Assembly: GCA_934320845.1 (NCBI GenBank)
Contig: CAKRFU010000021.1
Location: forward strand, 1-52,448
Length of the DNA stretch: 52,448 nt
Direction of reading: 5' to 3'
From: an uncultured Lachnospiraceae bacterium
GTDB taxonomy: Bacteria > Bacillota > Clostridia > Lachnospirales > Lachnospiraceae
In this document: positions 41,067 through 51,676 of the stretch, piece by piece
Numbering within the stretch: position 1 is the stretch's first letter
Layout: every line of letters begins with the position of its first letter
The notes under the pieces: model-generated
The model's database searches: none
What the model saw: the letters and a program-made list of their open reading frames with translations, nothing else
What the model was told of the DNA's origin: nothing
Translations under genes and position numbers: made by a program

Positions 41067-41096
41067 ATTATAAGACATTGTGTTATCTAAAGTCAA
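41067..41096 (-). promoter_or_regulatory. Sigma-A promoter of the TrpX-like gene
   Basis: Minus strand: -35 TTGACT (41096-41091), 18-base spacer, -10 TATAAT (41072-41067). It lies 31 bases from the chosen ATG. Confidence 0.8.
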
Positions 41097-41128
41097 ATAT
41101 AGTGTAGACATTTGACGCAGAGATTGCA

Positions 41129-41974
41129 TTATTTTTTCGATGTTTTCTTGATGTGATTTCCTATTATTTCAGATACATCTGTTATTGAGACAAAAGCTGA
41201 TGTATCAACAGAGTTGATTATATTGGTCAGTTCTCTTATTTCAAAGCGTGTCAGCACGCAGTAAAGTACAACTTTTTTACCGCTTACAAGACCTTCGCCT
41301 TCCATGATGGTTACTGTTCTTCCGAGATTTTGATATATCTTGTCGGATATTTCTTTGGCATCATTGGTGATGATAGTAGCTGCTTTGGCTTGGTTTACAC
41401 CGTTTTCAACGACATCAAGTACCTTTGATGTGATGAAATACGTCAAAAGGCTGTACATCGCTCTGTCAGGACCGAAAAGAATACCCGCCACGGAATATAT
41501 TACAAGGTTCATTATAAGAACCATCTGTCCTACGGCAAGACCGAGTTTTCTGTTCAGAATGATTGCTACGGTTTCGGTTCCGTCAAGGCATCCTCCAAAT
41601 CTTATGATAATTCCGACTCCGACACCGAGGATAACGCCGCCATAGCATACGGCGAGAAATGTTTCTTCGGTTGCATTTGCCCATGGTGCAAATAATGATA
41701 CAAAAAGTGAAAATATAATCATGCAGTATGCCGCTTTTATAATAAATATCTTGCCAAGTTTATGTAAGCCTATAAGCAGAAAAGGGATATTTAATATTAT
41801 GGTCAGCATACTTAATGGCAGTTTTGTGAGATTGTTTATCATGATACCGATACCAATAATGCCTCCGTCGAGAATTGTGTTTGGTACAAGAAATTCTTCA
41901 ATGGCGAAAGCCGCTATGACAGAACCGATAGATAGCATAAGAAACTCTGTTAAAATTTTTGATTTGTTTGTCAT
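41129..41974 (-). CDS. YitT family membrane protein (DUF161/DUF2179)
   Basis: 281 residues: five to six transmembrane helices in residues 10-180, with the family motif GGIIGIGIMINNLTKLPLS and the RFGGCLDGTETVAIILNRK loop, and a C-terminal soluble DUF2179 domain (about 215-275, GRTVTIMEGEG, YCVLTRFEIREL). The soluble part has the ferredoxin-like layout seen in other sensor domains. Function in cells is unknown. GAGGGG precedes the ATG. It is separated from the downstream TrpX-like gene by 93 bases with an independent promoter. Confidence 0.92.
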   Translation of the reverse strand: MTNKSKILTEFLMLSIGSVIAAFAIEEFLVPNTILDGGIIGIGIMINNLTKLPLSMLTIILNIPFLLIGLHKLGKIFIIKAAYCMIIFSLFVSLFAPWANATEETFLAVCYGGVILGVGVGIIIRFGGCLDGTETVAIILNRKLGLAVGQMVLIMNLVIYSVAGILFGPDRAMYSLLTYFITSKVLDVVENGVNQAKAATIITNDAKEISDKIYQNLGRTVTIMEGEGLVSGKKVVLYCVLTRFEIRELTNIINSVDTSAFVSITDVSEIIGNHIKKTSKK

Positions 41975-42001
41975 TTTACCCCTCTTTTAATGTGATAATA
42001 A

Positions 42002-42043
42002 AAAGGACAAAGATAATCTTTGTTACAGACACCTTTGTCCTTT
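42002..42043 (-). terminator. Terminator or attenuator with alternative hairpins
   Basis: Minus strand: GGACAAAG ... CTTTGTCC (8-11 bp with flanks) followed by TTTTTATT. Inside it ACAAAGAT-T-ATCTTTGT forms a competing hairpin that uses the same 3' arm. Both cannot form together. It sits after the 42111-42803 gene and before YitT. Confidence 0.65.
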
Positions 42044-42110
42044 GTGATTTAAAATATAGAAAATAATATCGCCGGCTCCAAGCAGGCATGAACAGTAATA
42101 TTATAACTGA

Positions 42111-42803
42111 TTACTGAATATCTGAATAATCTTTTGCTGTTGTTTTGCCATTTTTCCAGTCATCCATCTTCTGTTTTGTTGCTTCGAGCGTATCTTTGCA
42201 GATATCAGGGAGATCTTTACCCCATGCAGAAGTTGCTCTGTCATAACCTTTCTGGATTGCAGCCATCATTTCATCAGCTTTTGAAGCATCACCGCCGGAA
42301 AGAGCGATAGCCATGCTTACAAGCCTGTCTGATGTTTTATTTACGCCCCAGTAGCCGTTTTCAGAGATGCTCTCCTGTGCAGCTTTGATAGTTTCAGGGT
42401 CTGCATTCTTTGCAGCTTCCTCAAATGTAGCTGAAAGATTAAGTCCTGAGACATCATCCTTTTTCATAAGGCTTGCAAGATCAAAAGTACCTTTCTGTTT
42501 GTTCAAAAGTTTCTCTACAAGACTTTGCATAGATTCAAGGCGTGACTGCTGGTCAGCTTTTAACTTTGATATAATGGCATCCTTATTGTAAATCTGATTT
42601 GCGCTGTCAGTTTTTGTACTCTTACTTTTGTCAAAGACAACGCCATTATTTTTGGTGCTGTTGTCAGATGTTGTTTTATCTGCGGCAGATGTATCTTTTG
42701 TTAAAGATGAAGCAACAGCCTCTTTCTGTTTTGTATCGTCAGTTTTTTTTGTATCAACTTTGCTGTATGTATTTAATGTTGATGAAATTGCGTCTAAACT
42801 CAT
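42111..42803 (-). CDS. Unknown soluble protein with disordered N-terminal half
   Basis: 230 residues. The first 75 are Ser/Thr/Lys/Asp-rich and probably disordered; the rest is helical, with SRLESMQSLVEKLLNKQKG, NGYWGVNKTSDRLVSMAIALSGGDASKADEM-like and a final WGKDLPDICKDTL. No signal peptide, no membrane helix, no known catalytic motif. The GYWGV-SDRL-ALSGG stretch looks conserved and may define a family. The layout (disordered, signal-less N-terminus with a compact C-terminal part) recalls the lytic transglycosylase at 32014, which may reflect a shared export route. AAGGAGG precedes the ATG. Confidence 0.65.
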   Translation of the reverse strand: MSLDAISSTLNTYSKVDTKKTDDTKQKEAVASSLTKDTSAADKTTSDNSTKNNGVVFDKSKSTKTDSANQIYNKDAIISKLKADQQSRLESMQSLVEKLLNKQKGTFDLASLMKKDDVSGLNLSATFEEAAKNADPETIKAAQESISENGYWGVNKTSDRLVSMAIALSGGDASKADEMMAAIQKGYDRATSAWGKDLPDICKDTLEATKQKMDDWKNGKTTAKDYSDIQ

Positions 42804-42964
42804 AGTAAGAACCTCCTTTTTCTGATTGTGTGTTCATTCCATTGAAACAATATCTTCTAATAAGTATATCGTCAGTGCTGCTGATATTATTAGTAGTTGG
42901 TGTGGTTTTATGAATGTTTACATATTTATATAAGAAAGTTTACAAAATGTTAAATAATTTCGTA

Positions 42965-43834
42965 TTACATAGTTCGACACAATACAATGTCAAATTCAGG
43001 ATAATCAAACTTTGCTTTATCATATGCTTTCTTAGCTGTTTCCATATCTTCATATATTCCAAATGTTGTCGGACCGCTTCCACTCATTAGTGAACCGATG
43101 GCACCATTTTGGATAAGATAACACTTGAGTTCGTCAATAACAGGGTTTTCAGGAATAGTGACTGTCTCAAGTACATTTGAGAGTGAAGCGGCTATGTCTT
43201 TGATAGATTTATTATCTATATATGAAATCATGGCTTTGTTGTCAGGATGATAATCAAGTTCTTTTAAGTTGAGATGTTTGTATACATATGGGGTACTTAT
43301 CGAGATGTCAGGTTTGATAAGCAGTATCGGAACGCCTTGAAGCGGAGTAAGCGGGGTGAGTATTTCGCCTATTCCCTCGGCAAGCATAGTTCCTTTTTTT
43401 ATACAGAAAGGCACATCGGCACCGAGCTTGACTCCGATTTCGCATAGTTTCTCTGTGTCAAGACCGAGCTTACACAATTCATTTATACCGATAAGTGTTG
43501 CGGCACAGTCGGAACTTCCTCCGGCAAGCCCTGCGGCAGCAGGAATATTTTTTGTAAGGTGTATTTTAAATCCGCCATTTATATCAAAAGTATCTTTCAT
43601 GAGTTTTGCTGCTTTATATACTAAATTTTTTTCTGCCGGTATTTTGTCGGGAAGTTCTTTGTTCATTGTAAAAATAATTTGTTCATCTGTTGTTTTTTCA
43701 AACGATAATTCGTCACATACATCTATACTTTGCATTATCATTGATAAAGTATGATATCCATTTTCTAGTTTTCCTGTAACATCAAGTGTAAGATTTATTT
43801 TTGCAGGTGCTTTTTTGGTAAAAATATTTTCCAT
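42965..43834 (-). CDS. ispE: 4-diphosphocytidyl-2-C-methyl-D-erythritol kinase
   Basis: GHMP kinase that phosphorylates CDP-methylerythritol in the MEP isoprenoid pathway. 289 residues, the usual length. Motifs: KAPAKINLTLDV at the start, ATP-binding PAAAGLAGGSSDCAATL near residue 95-111, and the third GHMP motif MSGSGPTTFGIY near the end. AAGGAG precedes the ATG at 43834. It is divergent from the ATP synthase operon, sharing a 252-bp gap. No other MEP pathway gene is in the window. Confidence 0.95.
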   Translation of the reverse strand: MENIFTKKAPAKINLTLDVTGKLENGYHTLSMIMQSIDVCDELSFEKTTDEQIIFTMNKELPDKIPAEKNLVYKAAKLMKDTFDINGGFKIHLTKNIPAAAGLAGGSSDCAATLIGINELCKLGLDTEKLCEIGVKLGADVPFCIKKGTMLAEGIGEILTPLTPLQGVPILLIKPDISISTPYVYKHLNLKELDYHPDNKAMISYIDNKSIKDIAASLSNVLETVTIPENPVIDELKCYLIQNGAIGSLMSGSGPTTFGIYEDMETAKKAYDKAKFDYPEFDIVLCRTM

Positions 43835-44023
43835 AAATGCTCTCCTTTTAAGCTAGAATTTTTCATGTATTTATTGTCGTAAAATCAACAAATTAAACGT
43901 GCTCAATCCATTTAAATTCAATGTTTAAGCCAAGTTTATAAAAATTTAATACATGGTAATAATAGCATATTTTAACAAAATTTAATATGTCAAATTTGTA
44001 TAACCGATATGTCAAAAATACTT

Positions 44024-44053
44024 TTTACATATCAGAATTGCTGTAGTTATAAT
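44024..44053 (+). promoter_or_regulatory. Sigma-A promoter of the ATP synthase operon
   Basis: -35 TTTACA (44024-44029), 18-base spacer, -10 TATAAT (44048-44053). The start near 44060 leaves a leader of about 27 bases before atpB. Confidence 0.75.
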
Positions 44054-44086
44054 AGCAGTCGAAAAAAAGTGATGGAGGTGAATATT

Positions 44087-44779
44087 GTGGATACTCTGGT
44101 AGAGAGTCTGATGGAAGAACTGAACTGTGAAACAGTGTTTAAAATTCCAATATTCGGCGGTATACCTATTTATGAGTCGGTAGTCGTTACATGGATTATT
44201 ATGCTTGCAGTTCTTGTGCTTTGTGTTCTGCTTGTCAAAAACCTGAGTATAGAAAATCCCAGTCGTAAACAGCTTGTTTTGGAAACAGCGGTAAGTGGAT
44301 TGTACAACTTCTTTAAGGGTACAGTTGGTGAAAACGGTACTGCATACATACCGTATCTTGCATCGGTGGCTATTTACATAGGAATAGCAAACCTTATAGG
44401 TCTTTTGGGATTTAAACCACCGACAAAAGATATGAACGTCACCATAGCACTTGCGTTGATGAGTATTATTCTGATTGAGATTTCAGGTATTCGTCAGAAA
44501 GGTACTAAGGGATGGCTTAAAAGTTTTGCTGAACCAATGCCTATCATATTGCCAATTAATATATTGGAAATATTTATCAGGCCACTTTCATTGTGTATGC
44601 GATTATTTGGAAATGTACTTGGTTCATTCGTAGTCATGGAGCTTCTGAAACTTGTAGTTCCGGCAGTATTACCGGCATTTTGCAGTATGTACTTTGATAT
44701 ATTTGACGGTCTTATCCAGGCATATGTCTTTGTATTCTTAACTGCATTGTTTATAAAAGAGGCAACAGAGACGGACTAA
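44087..44779 (+). CDS. atpB: F1Fo ATP synthase subunit a
   Basis: Stator membrane subunit with the ion half-channels. 231 residues, five to six helices. The essential Arg is Arg172 in LSLCMRLFGN, in the usual helix; FDGLIQAYVFVFLTALFI closes the last helix. Start is GTG at 44087, 6 bases after GGAGGTG; the frame is open from 44009, but that part would overlap the promoter. First gene of the operon; no atpI precedes it. Confidence 0.95.
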   Translation: MDTLVESLMEELNCETVFKIPIFGGIPIYESVVVTWIIMLAVLVLCVLLVKNLSIENPSRKQLVLETAVSGLYNFFKGTVGENGTAYIPYLASVAIYIGIANLIGLLGFKPPTKDMNVTIALALMSIILIEISGIRQKGTKGWLKSFAEPMPIILPINILEIFIRPLSLCMRLFGNVLGSFVVMELLKLVVPAVLPAFCSMYFDIFDGLIQAYVFVFLTALFIKEATETD

Positions 44780-44852
44780 GATTTTTGGAAAACAGAATAC
44801 ATATTAAAAAATTCAAGAGATTTAAAAAGAGAGAGAAAAGGAGATTAACATT

Positions 44853-45083
44853 ATGTCAACATCATTATTAGTAGCAATCGGAGCAGGAATCGCAGTTTTA
44901 ACAGGTATCGGAGCAGGTCTTGGAATCGGTAAGGCAACATCTTCAGCAGTAGACGCTATTGCAAGACAGCCTGAAGCATCAGGAAAAATCAGCAGCTCAC
45001 TTCTTTTAGGTTGTGCCCTTGCAGAGGCAACAGCTATTTACGGTTTTGTTATCGCGCTTCTTATTATCTTACTTTTGAAATAA
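44853..45083 (+). CDS. atpE: F1Fo ATP synthase subunit c
   Basis: Ring subunit, 76 residues, two helices joined by the ARQPEA loop. The ion-binding carboxylate is Glu58 in [10 protein letters not shown]. In Na+-type rings a Gln sits in helix 1 (GQG) and Ser follows the Glu; here these are Ile25 (GIG) and Ala59, so proton coupling is predicted. The ribosome site AAAAGGAG with an A-rich leader just upstream fits the high demand for this subunit. Confidence 0.96.
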   Translation: MSTSLLVAIGAGIAVLTGIGAGLGIGKATSSAVDAIARQPEASGKISSSLLLGCALAEATAIYGFVIALLIILLLK

Positions 45084-45148
45084 TAGACTGAGTACAAAGT
45101 CAGGAAGATAATTGTTGATACAGACGAGGTTTTTTAGGTGGATTGTTA

Positions 45149-45181
45149 ATTACTGTTCGCACAACAAGTGTGAGCAGTAAT
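45149..45181 (+). other. Stem-loop between atpE and atpF
   Basis: ATTACTG-TT-CGCAC-AACAA-GTGTG-AG-CAGTAAT. It lies 65 bases after atpE and 25 before atpF, without a T run. The word GGATTGTT flanks it on both sides (45140, 45182). Possible mRNA stabiliser or processing site. Confidence 0.55.
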
Positions 45182-45205
45182 GGATTGTTGAAAGAAGGAC
45201 AATAT

Positions 45206-45658
45206 ATGTTAAGTATAAACCCATGGAATATTTTATGGACAGTTGTAAACTTGCTTGTCATATATGCGATATTTAAAAAGTTCTTATTCCAGCCTGTTAT
45301 GAATGTTATCAATGCGCGCGAGAAAATGATAAATGACCAGTTTGAGAGTGCAAAGAATGCAGAGGACGAGGCTGCTAAACTTAAAAAAGAATATCACGAC
45401 AAGATTAAGACAGCAAAGACGGAGGCTGACCAGATATTAGCTGATGCTAAAGAACGTGCTGACGAGGCTTATAATTCCCAGATGGAGGATATAAGAGTTG
45501 AGACAGAGCGTTTGAAAGAAAAAGCTAAGAGAGATATTGAGGCTCAGCATGAAAAGGCAATGCAGGCAACACAGGCTGAGATTGCAAAACTCGCCGTTGT
45601 CGCAGCAAGAAAAATTTTAGAGACAGGTGATAGCCGTGACGCAGACAGCAGTAAATAG
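45206..45658 (+). CDS. atpF: F1Fo ATP synthase subunit b
   Basis: Peripheral stalk subunit, 150 residues: one N-terminal helix in the membrane (about 5-25, INPWNILWTVVNLLVIYAIF) and a long charged coiled coil (about 35-140). AGAAGGAC precedes the ATG at 45206 by 7 bases; an open upstream codon at 45143 falls within the stem-loop and lacks a ribosome site. The delta gene overlaps its end. Confidence 0.94.
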   Translation: MLSINPWNILWTVVNLLVIYAIFKKFLFQPVMNVINAREKMINDQFESAKNAEDEAAKLKKEYHDKIKTAKTEADQILADAKERADEAYNSQMEDIRVETERLKEKAKRDIEAQHEKAMQATQAEIAKLAVVAARKILETGDSRDADSSK

Positions 45659-46154
45659 TGCAAAGGTTTTGTACGATTTGTCAACAGACAAAGATGATAT
45701 AAAAAATGCTGAAAATATTCTGTCACTTACTCCGGTTTTTAAAGAGGTTTTAGAATGCCCGATTGTGAGTTTGGACAAAAAGGAAAAAGTGATAGATGAG
45801 ATTTTTCAGAAAGCAAAACTTTCATCCATTGTGACAAACTTTGTAAAGGAAATGTGCAAAGTCGGTAATGCCTGCGAACTAAGTGATATTTTCAAGGCTT
45901 ACTATGATTACTGGGATGAAAAAAATCATATTCTTCGTGCTGTGATTACAAGCGCAAAGGAAATGTCGCAGGATGAAATGAAAGATATTCGTGATGATTT
46001 GGAAAAGAAGTATCCGGGATATACTATTGAAATATCTGAAAAAGTGGATGAGTCTTTACTCGGCGGATATGTGGTTAAGACAAAGATGGAAGAATATGAT
46101 AAGAGTTTCACCTGGCGGTTAAGCCAGCTGGAACGAAAAATGACTGGGAGGTGA
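45636..46154 (+). CDS. atpH: F1Fo ATP synthase subunit delta
   Basis: Joins F1 to the b stalk. About 172 residues, with the family's N-terminal helical bundle and the late motifs [27 protein letters not shown] and [13 protein letters not shown] (I/V-D-x-S-L-L-G-G). The start is uncertain: GTG 45636 has AGGTG 6 bases before it, and GTG 45627 is also in frame. Either way it overlaps the end of atpF by about 23-32 bases, typical of coupled translation. Confidence 0.9.
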   Translation: MTQTAVNSAKVLYDLSTDKDDIKNAENILSLTPVFKEVLECPIVSLDKKEKVIDEIFQKAKLSSIVTNFVKEMCKVGNACELSDIFKAYYDYWDEKNHILRAVITSAKEMSQDEMKDIRDDLEKKYPGYTIEISEKVDESLLGGYVVKTKMEEYDKSFTWRLSQLERKMTGR

Positions 46155-46159
46155 ATTTG

Positions 46160-47659
46160 TTGGGAGCTATTAGCGCAACAGATATCATATCTATAATTAA
46201 AAAAGAGATAGAAGATTTTGATTGGGACGATTCGGCAAGAGAAACAGGAGAGGTTATCTGGGTCGGTGACGGAATCGCAACAATCTATGGTATAGACCAT
46301 GCAATGTATGGTGAAATCGTAACTTTTGAAAACGGTGTCAAGGGAATGGTTCAGGATATAAGACAGAATGAAATTGGATGTATTCTTTTTGGCAGCGACC
46401 TCGGTATTAAAGAGGGAACAAAAGTTGTAAGAACAAAGAAAAAGGCAGGTATTCCTGTCGGAGATGCATTCCTCGGCAGAGTTGTAAATGCATTGGGTGA
46501 GCCTATTGACGGTGAGGGAGACATAAAGGAAGATGATTATTTCCCGGTTGAGCAGGAAGCACCAAGTATCGTAGACAGAAAATCGGTTGATACACCGCTT
46601 GAGACAGGTATTCTTTCGATTGACTCTATGTTCCCTATAGGAAGAGGTCAGCGTGAACTTATCATCGGTGACAGACAGACAGGTAAGACTTCAATCGCAA
46701 CAGATACTATAATCAACCAGAGAGGCAAAGACGTTATCTGCGTATATGTTGCAATAGGACAGAAAGCTTCAACGGTTGCAAAGATTGTAAATACATTAAA
46801 GAAACATGATGCAATGGATTATTCTATCGTAGTTTCATCTACTGCAAGTGACCCGGCATCATTACAGTATATCGCTCCATATGCAGGAACAGCACTTGCA
46901 GAGTATTTTATGCATAAAGGAAAAGATGTTTTGATAGTTTATGATGACCTTTCAAAACATGCGGTTGCATACAGAGCAATCTCACTTTTGCTTGAGCGTT
47001 CACCGGGACGTGAGGCTTATCCGGGTGATGTATTCTATCTTCATTCAAGACTTCTTGAGAGATCAAGCAGACTTAGTGATGAACTTGGCGGAGGTTCAAT
47101 AACAGCTCTTCCGATTATTGAGACACAGGCAGGAGATGTATCGGCTTACATTCCTACAAACGTAATTTCTATTACAGACGGACAGATATTCCTTGAGAGT
47201 AATCTTTTCTTCTCAGGTATGCGTCCTGCCGTAAATGTTGGATTGTCAGTATCCCGTGTAGGTGGTGCAGCACAGACAAAGGCAATGAAGAAGGTTGCAG
47301 GAAGTATTCGTATCGACCTTGCACAGTACAGAGAGATGGAAGTTTTTACACAGTTCTCATCAGACCTTGACAGTGCAACAAAGGCACAGCTTGACCATGG
47401 TGAAGCGCTTATGGAATTGCTTAAACAGCCGCTTTGCAGCCAGCTCAGCCTTCATGAGCAGGTTATTACGCTTTGTCTTGCAAATGCAGGTGTATTTGAC
47501 AAAGTAGGAAAGAAGAATGTAAAGAAACTTCAGATGGATATTTTGGCAGAATTTGATACAAAACATCCTGAGATTGGTAAAGAGATAGATGATAAGAAAG
47601 TGATTTCTGACGAGATGATAAAGAAAATCGTTGAGTTAGGAAAGGAAATGTCTAAGTAG
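46160..47659 (+). CDS. atpA: F1 ATP synthase subunit alpha
   Basis: Non-catalytic nucleotide-binding subunit of F1. About 500 residues. Walker [10 protein letters not shown] begins at residue 170 (Lys176); [13 protein letters not shown] and the arginine-finger region [12 protein letters not shown] follow. No ATG fits: GGGAGG (46146-46151) points to TTG at 46160 (or TTG 46157); a GTG at 46151 overlaps that ribosome site. It starts 5 bases after the delta stop. Confidence 0.95.
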   Translation: MGAISATDIISIIKKEIEDFDWDDSARETGEVIWVGDGIATIYGIDHAMYGEIVTFENGVKGMVQDIRQNEIGCILFGSDLGIKEGTKVVRTKKKAGIPVGDAFLGRVVNALGEPIDGEGDIKEDDYFPVEQEAPSIVDRKSVDTPLETGILSIDSMFPIGRGQRELIIGDRQTGKTSIATDTIINQRGKDVICVYVAIGQKASTVAKIVNTLKKHDAMDYSIVVSSTASDPASLQYIAPYAGTALAEYFMHKGKDVLIVYDDLSKHAVAYRAISLLLERSPGREAYPGDVFYLHSRLLERSSRLSDELGGGSITALPIIETQAGDVSAYIPTNVISITDGQIFLESNLFFSGMRPAVNVGLSVSRVGGAAQTKAMKKVAGSIRIDLAQYREMEVFTQFSSDLDSATKAQLDHGEALMELLKQPLCSQLSLHEQVITLCLANAGVFDKVGKKNVKKLQMDILAEFDTKHPEIGKEIDDKKVISDEMIKKIVELGKEMSK

Positions 47660-47675
47660 AACCGGAGGAGTATTT

Positions 47676-48578
47676 ATGGCAAATATTAAAGAGATTCAGG
47701 ATAGAATGCGAAGCATTCAGGACACATTAAAAATCACAAATGCCATGTATATGATTTCCACTTCTAAACTCAAGAAGTCAAAGAAAATGCTTGCCGACAC
47801 AGAGCCGTATTTCTTTGCTTTACAGTCAGAGATGAGTCGTATTTTGAGACATTTGCCTGAATTTGAAGATATATATTTTGAATCCGATTCATCTGCAGCC
47901 AAAAAACCTGAAGAAAAGCGTGTAGGTTATATTGTAGTTACGGCAGATAAGGGTCTTGCTGGTTCTTATAACCACAATATTATGAAAGCCGCCTACGAGC
48001 ATCTTCAGTCTCATCCGAACAACAAATTGTTTGTCCTCGGAGAACTTGGCAGACATTATTTTGAACAGCAGGGTGTACATATTGATAAACAGTTTCATTA
48101 TACTGTTCAGAATCCTTCTCTTAACAGAGCGAGAAACATATCAGAGGAACTTTTAGAGCAGTACCATGAGGGTAAACTTGATGAGATATACATAATTTAT
48201 ACCGCCATGGTAAATGCCGTTGCAGAGGAAGTAGAAATAAAGCAGCTTCTTCCTCTTAAAAGAGCAGATTTTGCTTCTCTGCATATTCCGGTAGATGCAC
48301 CGAGAGAGGAACTTGCACTTGTTCCTTCAGCAGAAGCGGTTATGGACAGAATAGTTCCGGATTATCTGGTAGGTTTCGTATATGGTGCACTTGTTGAGGC
48401 GTTTTCGTGTGAGCAGAATGCACGAATGATGGCTATGGAAAATGCGACAAACAGTGCAAAGGATATGTTGCATGAATTGGATATTTTATATAATCGTGCC
48501 AGACAGGCAGCTATTACGCAGGAGATAACTGAGGTAATAGCAGGAGCGAAGGCACAGAAACGCAAAAAGAAGAGATAG
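47676..48578 (+). CDS. atpG: F1 ATP synthase subunit gamma
   Basis: Central rotor shaft. 300 residues: N-terminal coiled-coil helix with IQDRMRSIQDTLKITNAMYMIS, a middle Rossmann-like domain (VTADKGLAGSYN), and the C-terminal helix with ARMMAMENATNSAKDML and RARQAAITQEITEVIAGA. CCGGAGGAG precedes the ATG. A structured 125-base gap follows before atpD. Confidence 0.96.
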   Translation: MANIKEIQDRMRSIQDTLKITNAMYMISTSKLKKSKKMLADTEPYFFALQSEMSRILRHLPEFEDIYFESDSSAAKKPEEKRVGYIVVTADKGLAGSYNHNIMKAAYEHLQSHPNNKLFVLGELGRHYFEQQGVHIDKQFHYTVQNPSLNRARNISEELLEQYHEGKLDEIYIIYTAMVNAVAEEVEIKQLLPLKRADFASLHIPVDAPREELALVPSAEAVMDRIVPDYLVGFVYGALVEAFSCEQNARMMAMENATNSAKDMLHELDILYNRARQAAITQEITEVIAGAKAQKRKKKR

Positions 48579-48580
48579 TG

Positions 48581-48643
48581 TGCGAAACCGGCTGTAGGCT
48601 GTGTTGCTTGCACAAGCTAGGCAAGGTTTGCAAAAGTTTCGCA
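48581..48643 (+). other. Structured element between atpG and atpD
   Basis: TGCGAAAC (48581-48588) pairs with GTTTCGCA (48636-48643), enclosing GCTTG-CA-CAAGC (48606-48617). The 63-bp unit starts two bases after the atpG stop; no T run. It could be a processing/stabilising hairpin or a small inserted repeat. Confidence 0.55.
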
Positions 48644-48688
48644 GAGATTTATATAATTTGAGTGTTTAAAGATAGAAAGATAAAATAA

Positions 48689-50101
<1,413 letters not shown>

Positions 50102-50132
50102 ACAGAAGTATTAAGTTACTGTTCATTTGTAT

Positions 50133-50153
50133 GCCGGACACTTTCTGTCAGGC
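50133..50153 (+). other. Small hairpin between atpD and atpC
   Basis: GCC-G-GACA / TGTC-A-GGC with loop CTTTC. It is weaker than the other two operon hairpins; no T run follows. Confidence 0.4.
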
Positions 50154-50188
50154 TGTGCATAAATGACTATAACCGGAAATGAGGGAAT

Positions 50189-50602
50189 ATGGCTAATTCG
50201 TTTTATTTAAAAGTTATATCTGCAAACAGAATATTTTTCTCAGGAAGATGCGAATCTATAGTAGTACCTGAATTTGACGGAGAAAAAGAAATTCTTGCTC
50301 ATCATGAAAACATGGTAATTGCCATTAATCGTGGTGACATGCGTTTTAAACCGGAAGGTGAGAATGAGTGGCAGGAAGCTGTTGTGGGAATGGGACTTGT
50401 TGAGATAATGAATAACCGTGTAACTTTGCTTGTAGAAACAGCAGAGCGTCCGGAGGAAATAGATATAGCCAGAGCTCAAGAGGCGAAGGAGAGAGCGGAA
50501 GAGCAGATGCGCCAGAAGCAGAGTATTCATGAATACTATCATTCCAGAGCTTCTCTTGCAAGAGCAATGGCTCGTATCAAGGCAGCAAGTGCCAAAAGAT
50601 AA
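50189..50602 (+). CDS. atpC: F1 ATP synthase subunit epsilon
   Basis: Regulatory rotor subunit, 137 residues: N-terminal beta sandwich (about 1-85, with VVPEFDGEKEILAHHENMV and GMGLVEIMNNRVTLLVETAER) and C-terminal helix pair (about 90-137, ARAQEAKERAEEQMRQK). GAGGGA precedes the ATG. Last gene of the operon; a terminator lies 38 bases on. Confidence 0.94.
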   Translation: MANSFYLKVISANRIFFSGRCESIVVPEFDGEKEILAHHENMVIAINRGDMRFKPEGENEWQEAVVGMGLVEIMNNRVTLLVETAERPEEIDIARAQEAKERAEEQMRQKQSIHEYYHSRASLARAMARIKAASAKR

Positions 50603-50640
50603 TAAATAGGTGGACAAAATAACATAAATATGAATAAATA

Positions 50641-50698
50641 AAAAGAGATGTTATCCTGAAAAATGATATGATTTCATTGAGGGAGACATCTCTTTTTT
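50641..50698. terminator. Terminator after the ATP synthase operon
   Basis: AAAAGAGATGT ... ACATCTCTTTTTT with an inner ATGAT/ATTTCAT pair. A and T runs on both strands allow it to end the convergent LysR gene too. Confidence 0.85.
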
Positions 50699-50717
50699 AG
50701 TCATGAACTGTCCAAAT

Positions 50718-51599
50718 TTAATTTTCAACAAGCATATTTATCAGTTTTGATACGGCGATACTTGTACCACGGCTCATATCCTGAATAAGACATATCTCTC
50801 TTTCAGGTTCATGTTCAATAAGCGGTATCTGAAGAATATCACCGGTTTCAATGAAAGGTCTTGCAAGTTCCTCAGGGCAGAAACCGATTCCAAGATTGTG
50901 TTTTACCATGGGAATTATCTGGTCTGTTGTTGCTGCCTCTATATCAGGAGTAAATTTAAGATGATTATCGAAAAAATACTGGTGATGTGAGTCGTGGGTA
51001 GCGGTTCCGTCAGTAAGTGAAATAAACGGAATATTTAAAAGGTCGTGCAGGCTTTGTCTTTTTTGTGCGATTTCATTAAAATCTCTACCGCAGATGAGCA
51101 CTTCTTTAAAAGGGTAAAGAGTAGTCATATGCAGTGGTTTTTTATATTCAACAGGAGTTGTGATAACAGCAAAATCAACAAGACCTTTTTCGAGAGCCGA
51201 AACTGCCTGTGGTGCGGAATGATTTGAAATCCTAAGTCTTACATGAGGGTATTGCTTGTGAAATTTTTCCAGTTTGGGCAGCAGATAAAGTCTTAATGCA
51301 GTTTCGCTGACACCGATTGAAACCATACCCGTTTCGAGACTTTTGTTTCGTATAAGTTCGTTTTCGCCTGTAGTGAGCTGAGCCATCGCAACAGCCACAT
51401 GGTCATAAAGCTGTTTTCCTTCAGGAGTGAGTTTGACTCCTTTATGGGAGCGGATAAGTAATTTACATCCGAGTTCACTCTCAAGTATATTCATATATCG
51501 TGTAATATTTGGCTGGTTATTATTTAAAGCTTCAGCGGCTTTTGAAAAACTTTTGTATCTTGCAACATAAAAGAAAATTCTATAGTAATCTAAAGTCAT
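50718..51599 (-). CDS. LysR-family transcriptional regulator
   Basis: DNA-binding regulator, 293 residues. Winged helix at residues 1-60: DYYRIFFYVARYKSFSKAAEALNNNQPNITRYMNILESELG with the typical FxxV-SFSxAAxxL core. Then the two-lobe effector domain (about 90-290, MVSIGVSETALRLYLLPKL, IGFCPEELA). The ATG at 51599 follows CGAGGT; the earlier in-frame codon at 51626 has no ribosome site. Effector unknown. It is divergent from the LRR_5 gene, whose promoter contains a palindrome. Confidence 0.93.
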   Translation of the reverse strand: MTLDYYRIFFYVARYKSFSKAAEALNNNQPNITRYMNILESELGCKLLIRSHKGVKLTPEGKQLYDHVAVAMAQLTTGENELIRNKSLETGMVSIGVSETALRLYLLPKLEKFHKQYPHVRLRISNHSAPQAVSALEKGLVDFAVITTPVEYKKPLHMTTLYPFKEVLICGRDFNEIAQKRQSLHDLLNIPFISLTDGTATHDSHHQYFFDNHLKFTPDIEAATTDQIIPMVKHNLGIGFCPEELARPFIETGDILQIPLIEHEPEREICLIQDMSRGTSIAVSKLINMLVEN

Positions 51600-51676
51600 A
51601 TAATACCTCGTTTTTTTGTAGTACAATCTTATTTAACATCTTATTATACTAAACAAATTTAATTTTTTTTGCAACA

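Noticed and set aside
41036..41128. Tryptophan T-box before the TrpX-like gene
   Set aside because: The leader is about 25 bases after a clear promoter, far too short for a T-box.
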